Positions 54,760 through 64,000 of a DNA stretch of 64,000 nucleotides are shown piece by piece. A program made the translations under genes and the position numbers. The stretch is taken from assembly GCF_030541005.1 (NCBI RefSeq), contig NZ_JASSVM010000011.1, positions 1 through 64,000 on the forward strand, written 5' to 3'. Positions within the stretch are counted from its first letter, which is position 1, and every line of letters begins with the position of its first letter. Under the pieces are notes generated by a model. That model did not search any database and was not told where the DNA came from. It saw only the letters and a program-made list of their open reading frames with translations. This DNA is from Marinobacter sp. SS5-14b (GTDB taxonomy: Bacteria > Pseudomonadota > Gammaproteobacteria > Pseudomonadales > Oleiphilaceae).

Positions 54760-56037
54760 TTAGTTGGTCATATCCGCCAGCTTACGCTTGGCCTCTTCAC
54801 CCACATCGCCGCCAGCCTCAGCCGCAGCCGAGTAATAGCTGACCGCTTCATCCCTACGGCCCTGCTGGTGGGAAATGTCGCCCAGGCGCAAGTAAGCGAT
54901 AGACGTTGGCACCACCTCGTTGGCTCGCTCGAGGTGAGTTCTGGCTTTGCTCAGGTTATTGAGGGCCAGTTCATTCAGGCCGTTATAGAGTTGGTATTCA
55001 AACATCTCCGGATACAGAGACACGGCCTTGTCAAAGTCTGCCCGTGCTTTCTCTCGCTGGTCCTGCTTCTGATAGATGCGGCCGCGCGTGGCGTAGAACA
55101 TGGCCTCGCGGGGCTCTGCCTTGATCGCGGTATTCACCGATGTGAGGGCCGAAGCATACTCGCCTTCAGACGCCAGCTTCATTGCTTTGTCGTGGGCGTC
55201 GTAAGCGGGCTGCAGTTTCTTTATTTTTGCGATCCGGCGCTGATAGATTTCTTCGCCCCGGAAACCGCCACCGCCAATTTTCTGAACCAGCTCCTGGTTG
55301 GCACGAACACGATTGGCCGAAGGAGGGTGGCTGGCGAAAAGACCGTTCAGCCAGTTGGTTTCGCGGCCTTCAGACAGCTCCAGAAACAGTTCCTGAAGTT
55401 CCACCGCGGCTTGCGGGTCGTAACCTGCAGCCTTCATGTATTTGATACCGTAGGCATCGGACTCCAGTTCATCGCCCTGGCTGTATTGTGCCAGCGCCAC
55501 CTGTGCGCCCACCGCTGCGCCGCCCATGATTAATCCGGCCCATTCGTTATCGGAAACCGCCAGCCCGATACCGGCCATGCCGGCGCTGATCAGCATGCCC
55601 TGCTGCATGCGCTGGACACTGTGACGGGCTGCTGCGTGGACAATTTCGTGGCCGAGCACGGACGCCAGTTGAGCTTCGTCGTCCAGTTTCACCAGCAACC
55701 CGCGGTTGATGGCTATTTTCCCCCCGGGTAAAGCCCAGGCGTTCGGCACGCTGTTGTTCAGCACCACAAAATCGTAGGGCAGGTCGGGGCGGTCACTCAC
55801 CCTTGCCATTTTCATCCCCACCTCACGTACATAGACCGTGAGCTCCGGGTCAATATAAAACTGCCCGCCTTGGGTTTGCTGGGTTGGTTCGTATTGTTCG
55901 GCGCCCAGCGACAGCTCCTGGCTTTCGGGTATGAGTGATAGCTGGCTTTTCCCGGTCACCGGGTTTACTGCACAGCCAGCGAGCATCACACACATCGCCA
56001 GAACACTAAAAAGGCTGGGAAAAATTCCTGGTTTCAC
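54760..56037 (-). CDS. M48 zinc metalloprotease lipoprotein with TPR repeats (BepA-like)
   Basis: GTG 56037 lies six bases after AGGAG and gives 425 residues; the ATG at 56103 would add 22 residues ahead of the signal. The lipobox MLAGC has its cysteine at 22. The zinc motif is HEIVH at 130-134, with the third ligand probably in GDELESDAYGIKYM. From about residue 290 there are TPR repeats (YASALTSVNTAIKAEPREAM, then YATRGRIYQKQDQREKARAD, and others). BepA/YfgC-type proteases and chaperones act on outer-membrane assembly of LptD and BamA, and this protein has the same domain order. It is divergent from the DUF599 gene. Confidence 0.9.
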   Translation of the reverse strand: MKPGIFPSLFSVLAMCVMLAGCAVNPVTGKSQLSLIPESQELSLGAEQYEPTQQTQGGQFYIDPELTVYVREVGMKMARVSDRPDLPYDFVVLNNSVPNAWALPGGKIAINRGLLVKLDDEAQLASVLGHEIVHAAARHSVQRMQQGMLISAGMAGIGLAVSDNEWAGLIMGGAAVGAQVALAQYSQGDELESDAYGIKYMKAAGYDPQAAVELQELFLELSEGRETNWLNGLFASHPPSANRVRANQELVQKIGGGGFRGEEIYQRRIAKIKKLQPAYDAHDKAMKLASEGEYASALTSVNTAIKAEPREAMFYATRGRIYQKQDQREKARADFDKAVSLYPEMFEYQLYNGLNELALNNLSKARTHLERANEVVPTSIAYLRLGDISHQQGRRDEAVSYYSAAAEAGGDVGEEAKRKLADMTN

Positions 56038-56162
56038 GCTCAACTCCTGTATCAAACGGCTATTCGTTCCCTGGGAACGTTTATTGGCCCGGCTGGCGGC
56101 CATGGCGTATCATAGCAGCACATTTTTACTGCATCTTCATAGCCTGGGCAAACAAATCCCTG

Positions 56163-56903
56163 ATGACCTATTACCTCGAATTTCTGGCACTGATCTGGTT
56201 CTCGGCCTGCTGGGGCGGTTACACCTGGTATTCCAGAAACCGGGCCAATTCACGCTCTTGCTTGTCGAACACGCTCGATCTGTATCGGGAAGACTGGATG
56301 CGGGTCATGTTGAAACGTGAAAACCGGATTTCCGATGCGTCTGTTGTTGGAAACCTGGAGCGCAACGGTGCTTTTTTTGCCTCCAGTTGTTTGCTGATTC
56401 TCGCGGGTATTATTACTGCCTTGGGGTATACCAGCGAAGCCATGGAAGTGTTTGCAAGCATGCCGTTTGGTGTGGTGCCCAGCAGAGAAATCTGGGAAAT
56501 GCGGCTGGTGGTTTTGTTGGTGGTGTTTGTGTATGCCTTCTTCAAATTCACCTGGTCCATGCGCATGTACAACTTCGTGGCGGTGATGATCGGCAGTGCG
56601 CCCATGCCGGATGACAGCAAAACCAGCCCTGCCGCCCGGGAGGCTTTCGCCCGCAGTGCTGGCAATATCTGCAATCTGGCGGGCGATGCCTTTAACCTGG
56701 GGCTACGGTCCTATTACTACGCGCTCGCCGTTGTGGCCTGGTTTATTCACCCTCTGGCATTCATAGCCGCGGCAACGCTGGTGGTGTTCGTACTGTACCG
56801 CCGTGAATTCCACTCTGATGCGCTGTTCGCACTCCGTGACGGTAAGGTTTTTGAAGAGGCCATACCCGCACGAAAAGAGGCGGACACAAAGACGAAAAGC
56901 TGA
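56163..56903 (+). CDS. DUF599-family membrane protein
   Basis: This 246-residue membrane protein has about four helices: YYLEFLALIWFSACWGGYTW at the start, FFASSCLLILAGIITALGY, LVVLLVVFVYAFFKFTWSMR, and ALAVVAWFIHPLAFIAAATL near the end. The EDWMRVMLKRENRISDASVV loop and NLGLRSYYYALA segment are hallmarks of DUF599. No function is established. It is followed 18 bp later by two thioesterase genes and may be co-transcribed with them. Confidence 0.85.
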   Translation: MTYYLEFLALIWFSACWGGYTWYSRNRANSRSCLSNTLDLYREDWMRVMLKRENRISDASVVGNLERNGAFFASSCLLILAGIITALGYTSEAMEVFASMPFGVVPSREIWEMRLVVLLVVFVYAFFKFTWSMRMYNFVAVMIGSAPMPDDSKTSPAAREAFARSAGNICNLAGDAFNLGLRSYYYALAVVAWFIHPLAFIAAATLVVFVLYRREFHSDALFALRDGKVFEEAIPARKEADTKTKS

Positions 56904-56921
56904 TCAGCAGGACCTTCCTGA

Positions 56922-57392
56922 ATGAATGACGAAACCCGAATCAACCGGGTGAACCGGTTTGTAAACACGCTCAATCAGGCCCGTGAGCTGGGCCTGACCG
57001 CAAGGGAAGCGGGTGAGGGGTATCTGGTAATGGAACTGCCTTACAGCGACAAAATTATTGGTAACCCGGACACCGGAGTGATCCACGGCGGGGCCATAAC
57101 GACCCTGATGGATACCACCTCCGGCTCTGTGATGATCTGCGCTCTGGAAGAGTTCGAGCTCTGCCCGACCCTGGACCTGCGCGTGGACTACATGCGCCCG
57201 GCTGAACCTCACAAACCGGTGTTTGCCAGGGCAGAAACCTACAAGATCACCAAGAACATCATTTTTACCCGGTGTGAAGCCTATCAGGAAGGCGGCGAGA
57301 CGATTGCAAACTGTGTCGGCACCTTCATGCGAATCGGCAAAGAAGCGACGCCTAAATCCTATCGAGACCTGATCACCGGAGGTGAGCAATGA
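56922..57392 (+). CDS. PaaI-type hotdog thioesterase 1
   Basis: The 156-residue hotdog-fold protein has the PaaI signature: GNPDTGVIHGGAITTLMDTT on the long helix, then CPTLDLRVDYMRPAEPHKPV as the following strands. Hotdog thioesterases of this class hydrolyse acyl- or aryl-CoA. The HGGA motif with downstream D supplies the usual active-site region. Its stop overlaps the next thioesterase gene by four bases. Confidence 0.88.
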   Translation: MNDETRINRVNRFVNTLNQARELGLTAREAGEGYLVMELPYSDKIIGNPDTGVIHGGAITTLMDTTSGSVMICALEEFELCPTLDLRVDYMRPAEPHKPVFARAETYKITKNIIFTRCEAYQEGGETIANCVGTFMRIGKEATPKSYRDLITGGEQ

Positions 57393-57823
57393 CCGATCCG
57401 GAAATCCTAAAATACACCCAGGCAACGGGTGATTTCTCCCGCATGCTGGAGAGCATTCCCTATGCCACCTGGATTGGTTTGCAATGCGATCGCTTCGGTG
57501 ATGATCTGATCTTCCGGTTGCCGAAAAAGGAAGAGAACCTGGGCAACCCAATACTGCCGGCCATTCACGGTGGTGTGATCGGCGGTTTTATGGAAATGTC
57601 TGCAGCGATCTACCTGATCATGTCTCAGGACACCCTGCGCATGCCGAGAATCGTCGATTTTTCCCTCGACTACCTGCGCGCCGGCCTTGACCGCGAAACT
57701 TACGCCGAATGCCGCTTGACCCGTCAGGGCAACCGGGTTGCTAACGTAATGATCACCGCCTGGCAGAAATCCCGCTCCCAGCCTATTGCCACAGCCCGCG
57801 CGCACTTCTTGTTAGAAGACTGA
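57389..57823 (+). CDS. PaaI-type hotdog thioesterase 2
   Basis: This 144-residue hotdog protein shares the layout of its neighbour: GNPILPAIHGGVIGGFMEMS, then MPRIVDFSLDYLRAGLDRET. Sequence identity with the first is low, and the active-site residue after the helix differs (E in FMEMS where the first has D in LMDTT). This implies an old duplication with separate substrates or a hetero-oligomer. Translational coupling through the ATGA overlap supports a joint complex. Confidence 0.87.
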   Translation: MTDPEILKYTQATGDFSRMLESIPYATWIGLQCDRFGDDLIFRLPKKEENLGNPILPAIHGGVIGGFMEMSAAIYLIMSQDTLRMPRIVDFSLDYLRAGLDRETYAECRLTRQGNRVANVMITAWQKSRSQPIATARAHFLLED

Positions 57824-57897
57824 TTTTGCTCCTGTCGGGGGTTGAAATGCCCCGGCAGGACCCCATCTTTGGATCCAGAACCTTTTGCACCTGTGCA

Positions 57898-58011
57898 GGC
57901 AAGCGGGTGGGGATGGCTTTCCGAAACACGCCTCGAGACGTCCCTGTGCGGCTCGGGCTCCGCCATCCATGGCTCCGCACGGTTCCGGAAAGCCATCCCC
58001 ACCCACTTGCC
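57898..58011 (+). repeat. Hairpin element copy E (forward core, most diverged)
   Basis: 30-bp arms at 57898-57927 and 57982-58011 have two mismatches (C/A and A/C). The core at 57928-57981 is again 54 bp. The GCCATCCATGGC arm is conserved; the first arm is degraded (GACGTCCCTGTGC). It follows the second thioesterase gene and pairs head-to-head with copy F, 36 bp away. Confidence 0.88.
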
Positions 58012-58047
58012 CAGACATCGTGCTGTCACTGGACCAACTCGAAAGTC

Positions 58048-58164
58048 GGGTGGTCTGGGCCGGTAGGTTCTTCCAAAACCTTGCGGAGCCATGGATGGCG
58101 GAGCAGAGCGTACATGGACGTATTCACAGCGTGTTTTGGAAGAACCTACCGGCCCAGGCCGCTC
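58048..58164 (-). repeat. Hairpin element copy F (reverse core)
   Basis: Perfect 25-bp arms lie at 58055-58079 and 58133-58157 (inner end CTTCCAAAAC). A further seven pairs, including three G/T positions, extend the stem to 58048 and 58164. The core is 53 bp (58080-58132) and keeps GCCATGGATGGC. It lies just upstream of the htpG ribosome-binding region, so it would be in the htpG leader if transcription starts earlier. Confidence 0.88.
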
Positions 58165-58201
58165 CACCAAAGTTAGAACCCGAGCAGGAGAAAACAAAGC
58201 C

Positions 58202-60094
58202 ATGACGGTAGAAACCAACAAAGAGACCCTGGGATTCCAGACCGAAGTGAAGCAGCTGCTTCACCTGATGATCCACTCTCTGTACTCCAACAAGGAAATC
58301 TTCCTTCGTGAGCTGATTTCCAACGCCTCAGACGCCGAAGACAAACTGCGCTTCGCCGCCCTGAAAGACGACAGCCTGTTTGAAGGCGACTCCGAACTCC
58401 AGATCCGCCTGGATTACGACAAAGACGCCGGCACCATTACCTTGGCAGACAACGGCATCGGCATGACCCGTGACGACGTCGTCGCCAACTTGGGTACCAT
58501 CGCCCGCTCTGGCACTGCCGAATTCCTCAAGCAGTTGTCTGGTGATGAAAAGAAAGACAGCAAGCTGATCGGCCAGTTCGGCGTGGGCTTCTATTCTGCC
58601 TTTATCGTTGCCGACAAAGTGGACGTGTTCACCCGCCGTGCCGGCACACCGGCGGAAGAGGGCGTGCATTGGGAATCCAAAGGCGATGGCGAGTTCACCA
58701 TCGAGCCGGTTAGCCGTGAAAAGCGCGGTACCGAGATTGTGATTCATCTGAAGTCAGACGCCAAAGAATTCGCCGACGGCTGGAAGCTGCGCAGCCTGGT
58801 CAAGAAATACTCTGACCACATCTCCTTCCCGGTGGTCATGAAGGCCGAGTCTGAGGAAGAAGACAAGCAGGGCGAATATGAAACCGTCAACGACGCTACT
58901 GCCCTGTGGACGCTGCCGCGGACCGAGATCAAAGACGAAGAGTACAAAGAGTTCTACAAGCACATCGGCCATGACTTTGAAGATCCGCTGACCTGGTCCC
59001 ACAACAAGGTAGAAGGCAAGCTGGATTACACCAGCCTGTTGTACCTGCCCAAGCGTGCGCCGTTTGATATGTACAACCGGGAAGCCCCGCGCGGCCTGAA
59101 GCTGTACGTGCAGCGTGTGTTCATCATGGACGACGCCGAGCAGTTCTTGCCGTTGTACCTGCGTTTCACCAAAGGCGTGATTGATTCCAACGATCTGTCG
59201 TTGAACGTCTCCCGTGAAATCCTGCAGAACGACAGCACCGTGGAAAGCATCCGCACCGCCGTCACCAAGCGTGTGCTCGACATGCTGTCGAAGCTCGCCA
59301 AGAAGAATGCAGACGAGTACCAGGGCTTTTGGGACGAGTTCGGCACCGTGCTGAAAGAAGGCCCGGCTGAGGATTTCAGCAACCGCGAGAAAATCGCCGG
59401 TCTGCTGCGCTTTGCCTCGACTCACACCGGCGAGCCTACCCAGAACGTGTCTCTGGACGACTACATCGCCCGGATGAAGGAAGGTCAGAGCAAGATCTAC
59501 TACGTCACTGCTGATAACTTCATGGCCGCCAAGAGCAGCCCGCACCTGGAGGTGTTCCGCAAGAAGGATATCGAGGTGCTGATCCTGTCTGATCGTATTG
59601 ACGAGTGGATGATGGGCTACCTCAGCGAATACGACAGCAAGCAGTTCCAGGATGTTGCCCGTGGTGACCTCGATCTCGGCGAAGTGGAAACCGAGGAAGA
59701 CAAGAAACACCAGGAAGAAGCCGCCAAGGAACACAAAGGCCTCACCGATCGCATCCAGAAAGCACTGGAAGATCGCGTTCAGGAAGTGCGGGTAACCAAT
59801 CGCCTGACCGATTCACCGGCCTGCCTGGTAACCGGACAGTTTGATATGGGCGCACAGATGAAGAAGATCATGGAAGCTGCGGGGCAGAAGGTGCCAGACA
59901 GCAAACCGATCTTTGAAATCAACGTGGACCACCCACTGGTGCAGCGCCTGGAGCAGGAAAGTAAAGATGAGCGCTTCGGCGAGTTGTCTGCGGTCCTGTT
60001 TGATCAGGCCACTCTGGCCAGCGGCGAACAGCTGAAAGATCCGGGCGCTTATGTAAGCCGTCTGAACCGTCTGCTGCTGGAGCTGGCTAACTAA
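58202..60094 (+). CDS. htpG: Chaperone HtpG (bacterial Hsp90)
   Basis: ATG 58202 gives 630 residues. The N-terminal GHKL ATPase domain has [40 protein letters not shown] and [20 protein letters not shown]. The middle domain contains [20 protein letters not shown] and [16 protein letters not shown], and the C-terminal dimerisation domain follows. HtpG is an ATP-driven stress chaperone. I see no clear sigma-32 promoter; two hairpin elements occupy the upstream gap. Confidence 0.97.
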   Translation: MTVETNKETLGFQTEVKQLLHLMIHSLYSNKEIFLRELISNASDAEDKLRFAALKDDSLFEGDSELQIRLDYDKDAGTITLADNGIGMTRDDVVANLGTIARSGTAEFLKQLSGDEKKDSKLIGQFGVGFYSAFIVADKVDVFTRRAGTPAEEGVHWESKGDGEFTIEPVSREKRGTEIVIHLKSDAKEFADGWKLRSLVKKYSDHISFPVVMKAESEEEDKQGEYETVNDATALWTLPRTEIKDEEYKEFYKHIGHDFEDPLTWSHNKVEGKLDYTSLLYLPKRAPFDMYNREAPRGLKLYVQRVFIMDDAEQFLPLYLRFTKGVIDSNDLSLNVSREILQNDSTVESIRTAVTKRVLDMLSKLAKKNADEYQGFWDEFGTVLKEGPAEDFSNREKIAGLLRFASTHTGEPTQNVSLDDYIARMKEGQSKIYYVTADNFMAAKSSPHLEVFRKKDIEVLILSDRIDEWMMGYLSEYDSKQFQDVARGDLDLGEVETEEDKKHQEEAAKEHKGLTDRIQKALEDRVQEVRVTNRLTDSPACLVTGQFDMGAQMKKIMEAAGQKVPDSKPIFEINVDHPLVQRLEQESKDERFGELSAVLFDQATLASGEQLKDPGAYVSRLNRLLLELAN

Positions 60095-60107
60095 GCCGGT
60101 CGCTGAC

Positions 60108-60326
60108 ATGCAGCAGATCATTGTGGACATCGCAATCAGCCCTGATGAGTGGATCAAGCTCTATCAGGGCATTGCCACTGATGTTCACACAACGAGCCGG
60201 GACGGGCGCTCTGTCCGCTTCCCGGCTCGTATTCTCTCCAGATTCTACCTTCAGGATGGCGTACGGGGCAGTTTTCGTATTCTGTTCGACGACTCCGGTA
60301 AGTTCTCCTCTATTGAAAGGTTGTGA
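60108..60326 (+). CDS. DUF2835-family small protein
   Basis: The 72-residue protein has the compact pattern of DUF2835: ISPDEWIKLYQGIATDVHTT, DGRSVRFPARILSRFYLQDG, and V-R-G-S-F-R-I-L-F-D-D-S-G-K-F. Function unknown. It starts 14 bases after the htpG stop and is probably co-transcribed with it. Confidence 0.8.
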   Translation: MQQIIVDIAISPDEWIKLYQGIATDVHTTSRDGRSVRFPARILSRFYLQDGVRGSFRILFDDSGKFSSIERL

Positions 60327-60456
60327 GCCTGGCTGTTTCAGGCTAGAGCGTATAGCGATAAATAATACCTTTCACAATCTTATTGTTAATTAATTGTTTC
60401 TCTCATTGTGCCGAGGGTTAATCTGACTGTGATCTCAGCAACGCAGGAGATTTCCG

Positions 60457-60549
60457 ATGCCGGCTTTCAATAGGCTGACTCATCAGATTTGGAACGATGC
60501 TCTCGGAGTTATGACCCACTACTGGGAGAACTATGCCATCGCGCAATGA
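60457..60549 (+). CDS. Candidate 30-residue small protein upstream of katG
   Basis: ATG 60457 is preceded by AGGAG at 60445-60449 with a seven-base spacer, an ideal ribosome site. The 30-codon frame ends in TGA at 60547-60549 and encodes a tryptophan- and histidine-containing peptide (MPAFNRLTHQIWNDALGVMT, ending WENYAIAQ). No family is recognised. It might be a leader or stress microprotein, or it may be chance. Confidence 0.35.
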   Translation: MPAFNRLTHQIWNDALGVMTHYWENYAIAQ

Positions 60550-60556
60550 CAGCCCT

Positions 60557-60593
60557 ATAGGCTGTCCCTATGCGGGCAGTAGTAAAGTTTCAA
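60557..60593 (+). promoter_or_regulatory. OxyR-like binding site upstream of katG
   Basis: ATAG-N7-CTAT at 60557-60571 has exactly the spacing of an OxyR half-site pair. At the correct next interval come GTAG (60579-60582) and TCAA (60590-60593), weaker matches to the second pair. A TATAGT candidate -10 box is at 60614-60619, so the second half-site would overlap the -35 area, as at OxyR-activated promoters. Confidence 0.4.
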
Positions 60594-60636
60594 GCAGCAA
60601 ATCGTGGGTGATCTATAGTTAAGTTTGCCCTGATAA

Positions 60637-62850
<2,214 letters not shown>

Positions 62851-62863
62851 ACCCGCAGTAACC

Positions 62864-62894
62864 AGCCGGGCATCCTGTTTCGGGATGCCCGGCT
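62864..62894 (+). terminator. Terminator after katG
   Basis: AGCCGGGCATCC (62864-62875) pairs perfectly with GGATGCCCGGCT (62883-62894). The stem is very stable; the following U-content (ACCTATTTCCCC) is modest. Confidence 0.8.
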
Positions 62895-62985
62895 ACCTAT
62901 TTCCCCCCGAATTCCTTACAATCCGCTCCGCCTGATTTTTGATCAGCCGCATTCTGATTCATTTCTCTCAGTTCCTGGAGCCTTC

Positions 62986-63963
62986 ATGCGAATCATCCTT
63001 GCCCCGATGGAAGGGCTGGTCGACGCACCTATCCGCGAAACCCTGACCAAGGTCGGCGGGATTGACCGGTGCGTGACGGAATTTATTCGCGTGACCCACG
63101 GCATGCTTCCGCCCCGGATTTTCTACAAGTACGCCCCTGAACTTTACAACAATGCGCTGACCGAAGTGGGCACGCCAGTGGCCGTTCAACTGCTGGGCTC
63201 CAACGCTGAAATGATGGGCCGTCATGGGGCCAAGGCCGCCGAGCTGGGAGCAGGGCAGGTGGACATCAACTTCGGCTGCCCGGCCAAGACTGTGAACAAG
63301 CATAAGGGCGGCTGTGTACTGATGCGCGAGCCGGAGCTGATGTATGAAATCACCGCGGCCGTTCGTAAAGCGGTGCCTGCGGATATTCCGGTCACAGCCA
63401 AGATGCGCCTGGGCTATGACGACCGTTCCATGGGCGTGGCCTGTGGCCAGGCTCTGGAAGCGGCCGGCGCCTCCGAGATTGTTATTCACGCCCGCAGCAA
63501 GGTGGATGGTTACAAGCCACCCGCTTACTGGGAAGAAATCGCCAAGGTACGCGAAGCGGTTAAAAGCCACGTCATCGCCAATGGTGAAATCTGGACCGTG
63601 GACGATTACTGGCGGTGCCGGAAAGTCTCCGGCTGCGACGATGTGATGATCGGCCGGGGCCTGATCGCCCGGCCGGACCTGGCGGCACAGATTAAAGCCT
63701 CCCAGAACGGTGAGGTGCTGGATCCCATGAGCTGGGCAGAGGCTGTGGTTCTGGTGCGGGAATACGCTGCCGCCCTGCAAACCCGCCTGGAGGACAAATA
63801 TGTGACCGGCCGCATCAAGCAATGGCTCAACTACCTGCGCCAGGGCTTTGCCGAAGCCGAAGCCCTGTGGCCCCAGGCCCGTAAAATCCGCGAAGTGGCG
63901 CCGATGCTGGCCTGTCTGGATCAACCGGTTGACTTGTCGCAGCGCAGCTCCAACGCTGCCTGA
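62986..63963 (+). CDS. dusC: tRNA-dihydrouridine(16) synthase DusC
   Basis: This 325-residue FMN-dependent TIM-barrel enzyme begins MRIILAPMEGLVDAPIRETL. The catalytic cysteine lies in VDINFGCPAKTVNKHKGGCV, and VIHARSKVDGYKPPAYWEEI carries the conserved histidine. The APMEGxxD start and CPxKTVN wording fit DusC (U16 specificity) rather than DusA or DusB. The gene is complete; about 37 bases follow to the window end. Confidence 0.93.
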   Translation: MRIILAPMEGLVDAPIRETLTKVGGIDRCVTEFIRVTHGMLPPRIFYKYAPELYNNALTEVGTPVAVQLLGSNAEMMGRHGAKAAELGAGQVDINFGCPAKTVNKHKGGCVLMREPELMYEITAAVRKAVPADIPVTAKMRLGYDDRSMGVACGQALEAAGASEIVIHARSKVDGYKPPAYWEEIAKVREAVKSHVIANGEIWTVDDYWRCRKVSGCDDVMIGRGLIARPDLAAQIKASQNGEVLDPMSWAEAVVLVREYAAALQTRLEDKYVTGRIKQWLNYLRQGFAEAEALWPQARKIREVAPMLACLDQPVDLSQRSSNAA

Positions 63964-64000
63964 TTCCTCACTTTTCGTTCCTCTGAACTAGACTGGTACA

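Overview
The window looks like chromosomal DNA of a marine gammaproteobacterium, most likely Marinobacter or a close relative. This rests on three things: the gene order gyrA-serC-pheA-hisC-tyrA/aroA(fused)-cmk-rpsA-ihfB-lapA-lapB-pyrF, which is shared with pseudomonads and Marinobacter; a moderately high GC content; and the overall protein character. No rRNA operon, complete insertion sequence, prophage, CRISPR array or integrase gene is present. Two identical tRNA-Asn genes occur.

Region 1 (1-4.7 kb) is accessory DNA that reads as the far end of a chromosomal integron cassette array. It is a string of short, mostly plus-strand genes, several followed by attC-like palindromes (266-349 and 955-1025 are the clearest). 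Cargo includes a 51-residue zinc-ribbon protein, a complete higBA toxin-antitoxin pair, a second toxin-antitoxin pair whose toxin carries an in-frame TGA, a truncated second higBA copy embedded in attC debris, a VOC/glyoxalase-fold protein, the tail of a group II intron maturase, an alpha/beta hydrolase, a GFA-family protein, a reversed chemotaxis-receptor fragment and a cysteine-cluster protein. Decay is concentrated here.

Region 2 (4.7-17 kb) holds an ABC exporter with periplasmic adaptor (minus strand), a YghU-type glutathione transferase, a Lon-family protease overlapping a universal-stress-like gene, and a ggt-ftsH pair on the minus strand. The Lon-like and FtsH-like genes make a small protein-quality-control neighbourhood.

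Region 3 (17-31.5 kb) is core metabolism and information processing: purU, then the aromatic amino acid/serine/histidine genes with gyrA, a TyrA-AroA fusion, cmk, rpsA, ihfB, the lapAB lipopolysaccharide-control genes and pyrF.

Region 4 (31.5-48 kb) holds an aspartate-type aminotransferase, uvrB, a divergent pair encoding a GNAT/C39-peptidase fusion and a RimK-type ATP-grasp ligase, a CDF metal transporter, pyrD, rmf, rlmL, an outer-membrane barrel protein, an exonuclease-like protein, an M18 aminopeptidase and a YheT hydrolase.

Region 5 (48-64 kb) holds tesA divergent from a YbbAP-type ABC system, a solute-binding protein, an iron alcohol dehydrogenase with an SCP2-like partner, an M48 lipoprotein protease, two tandem thioesterases, htpG, katG and dusC.

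The most unusual signal is a family of six intergenic hairpin elements (31542, 31755, 43889, 47853, 57898, 58048). Each has a conserved core of about 54 bp that can itself fold into two small arms. The core is enclosed by 25-31 bp inverted repeats that are almost perfectly complementary within a copy but differ between copies. All seven non-Watson-Crick positions I found in the stems are G-U compatible in RNA of the same element orientation. I do not recognise this family.
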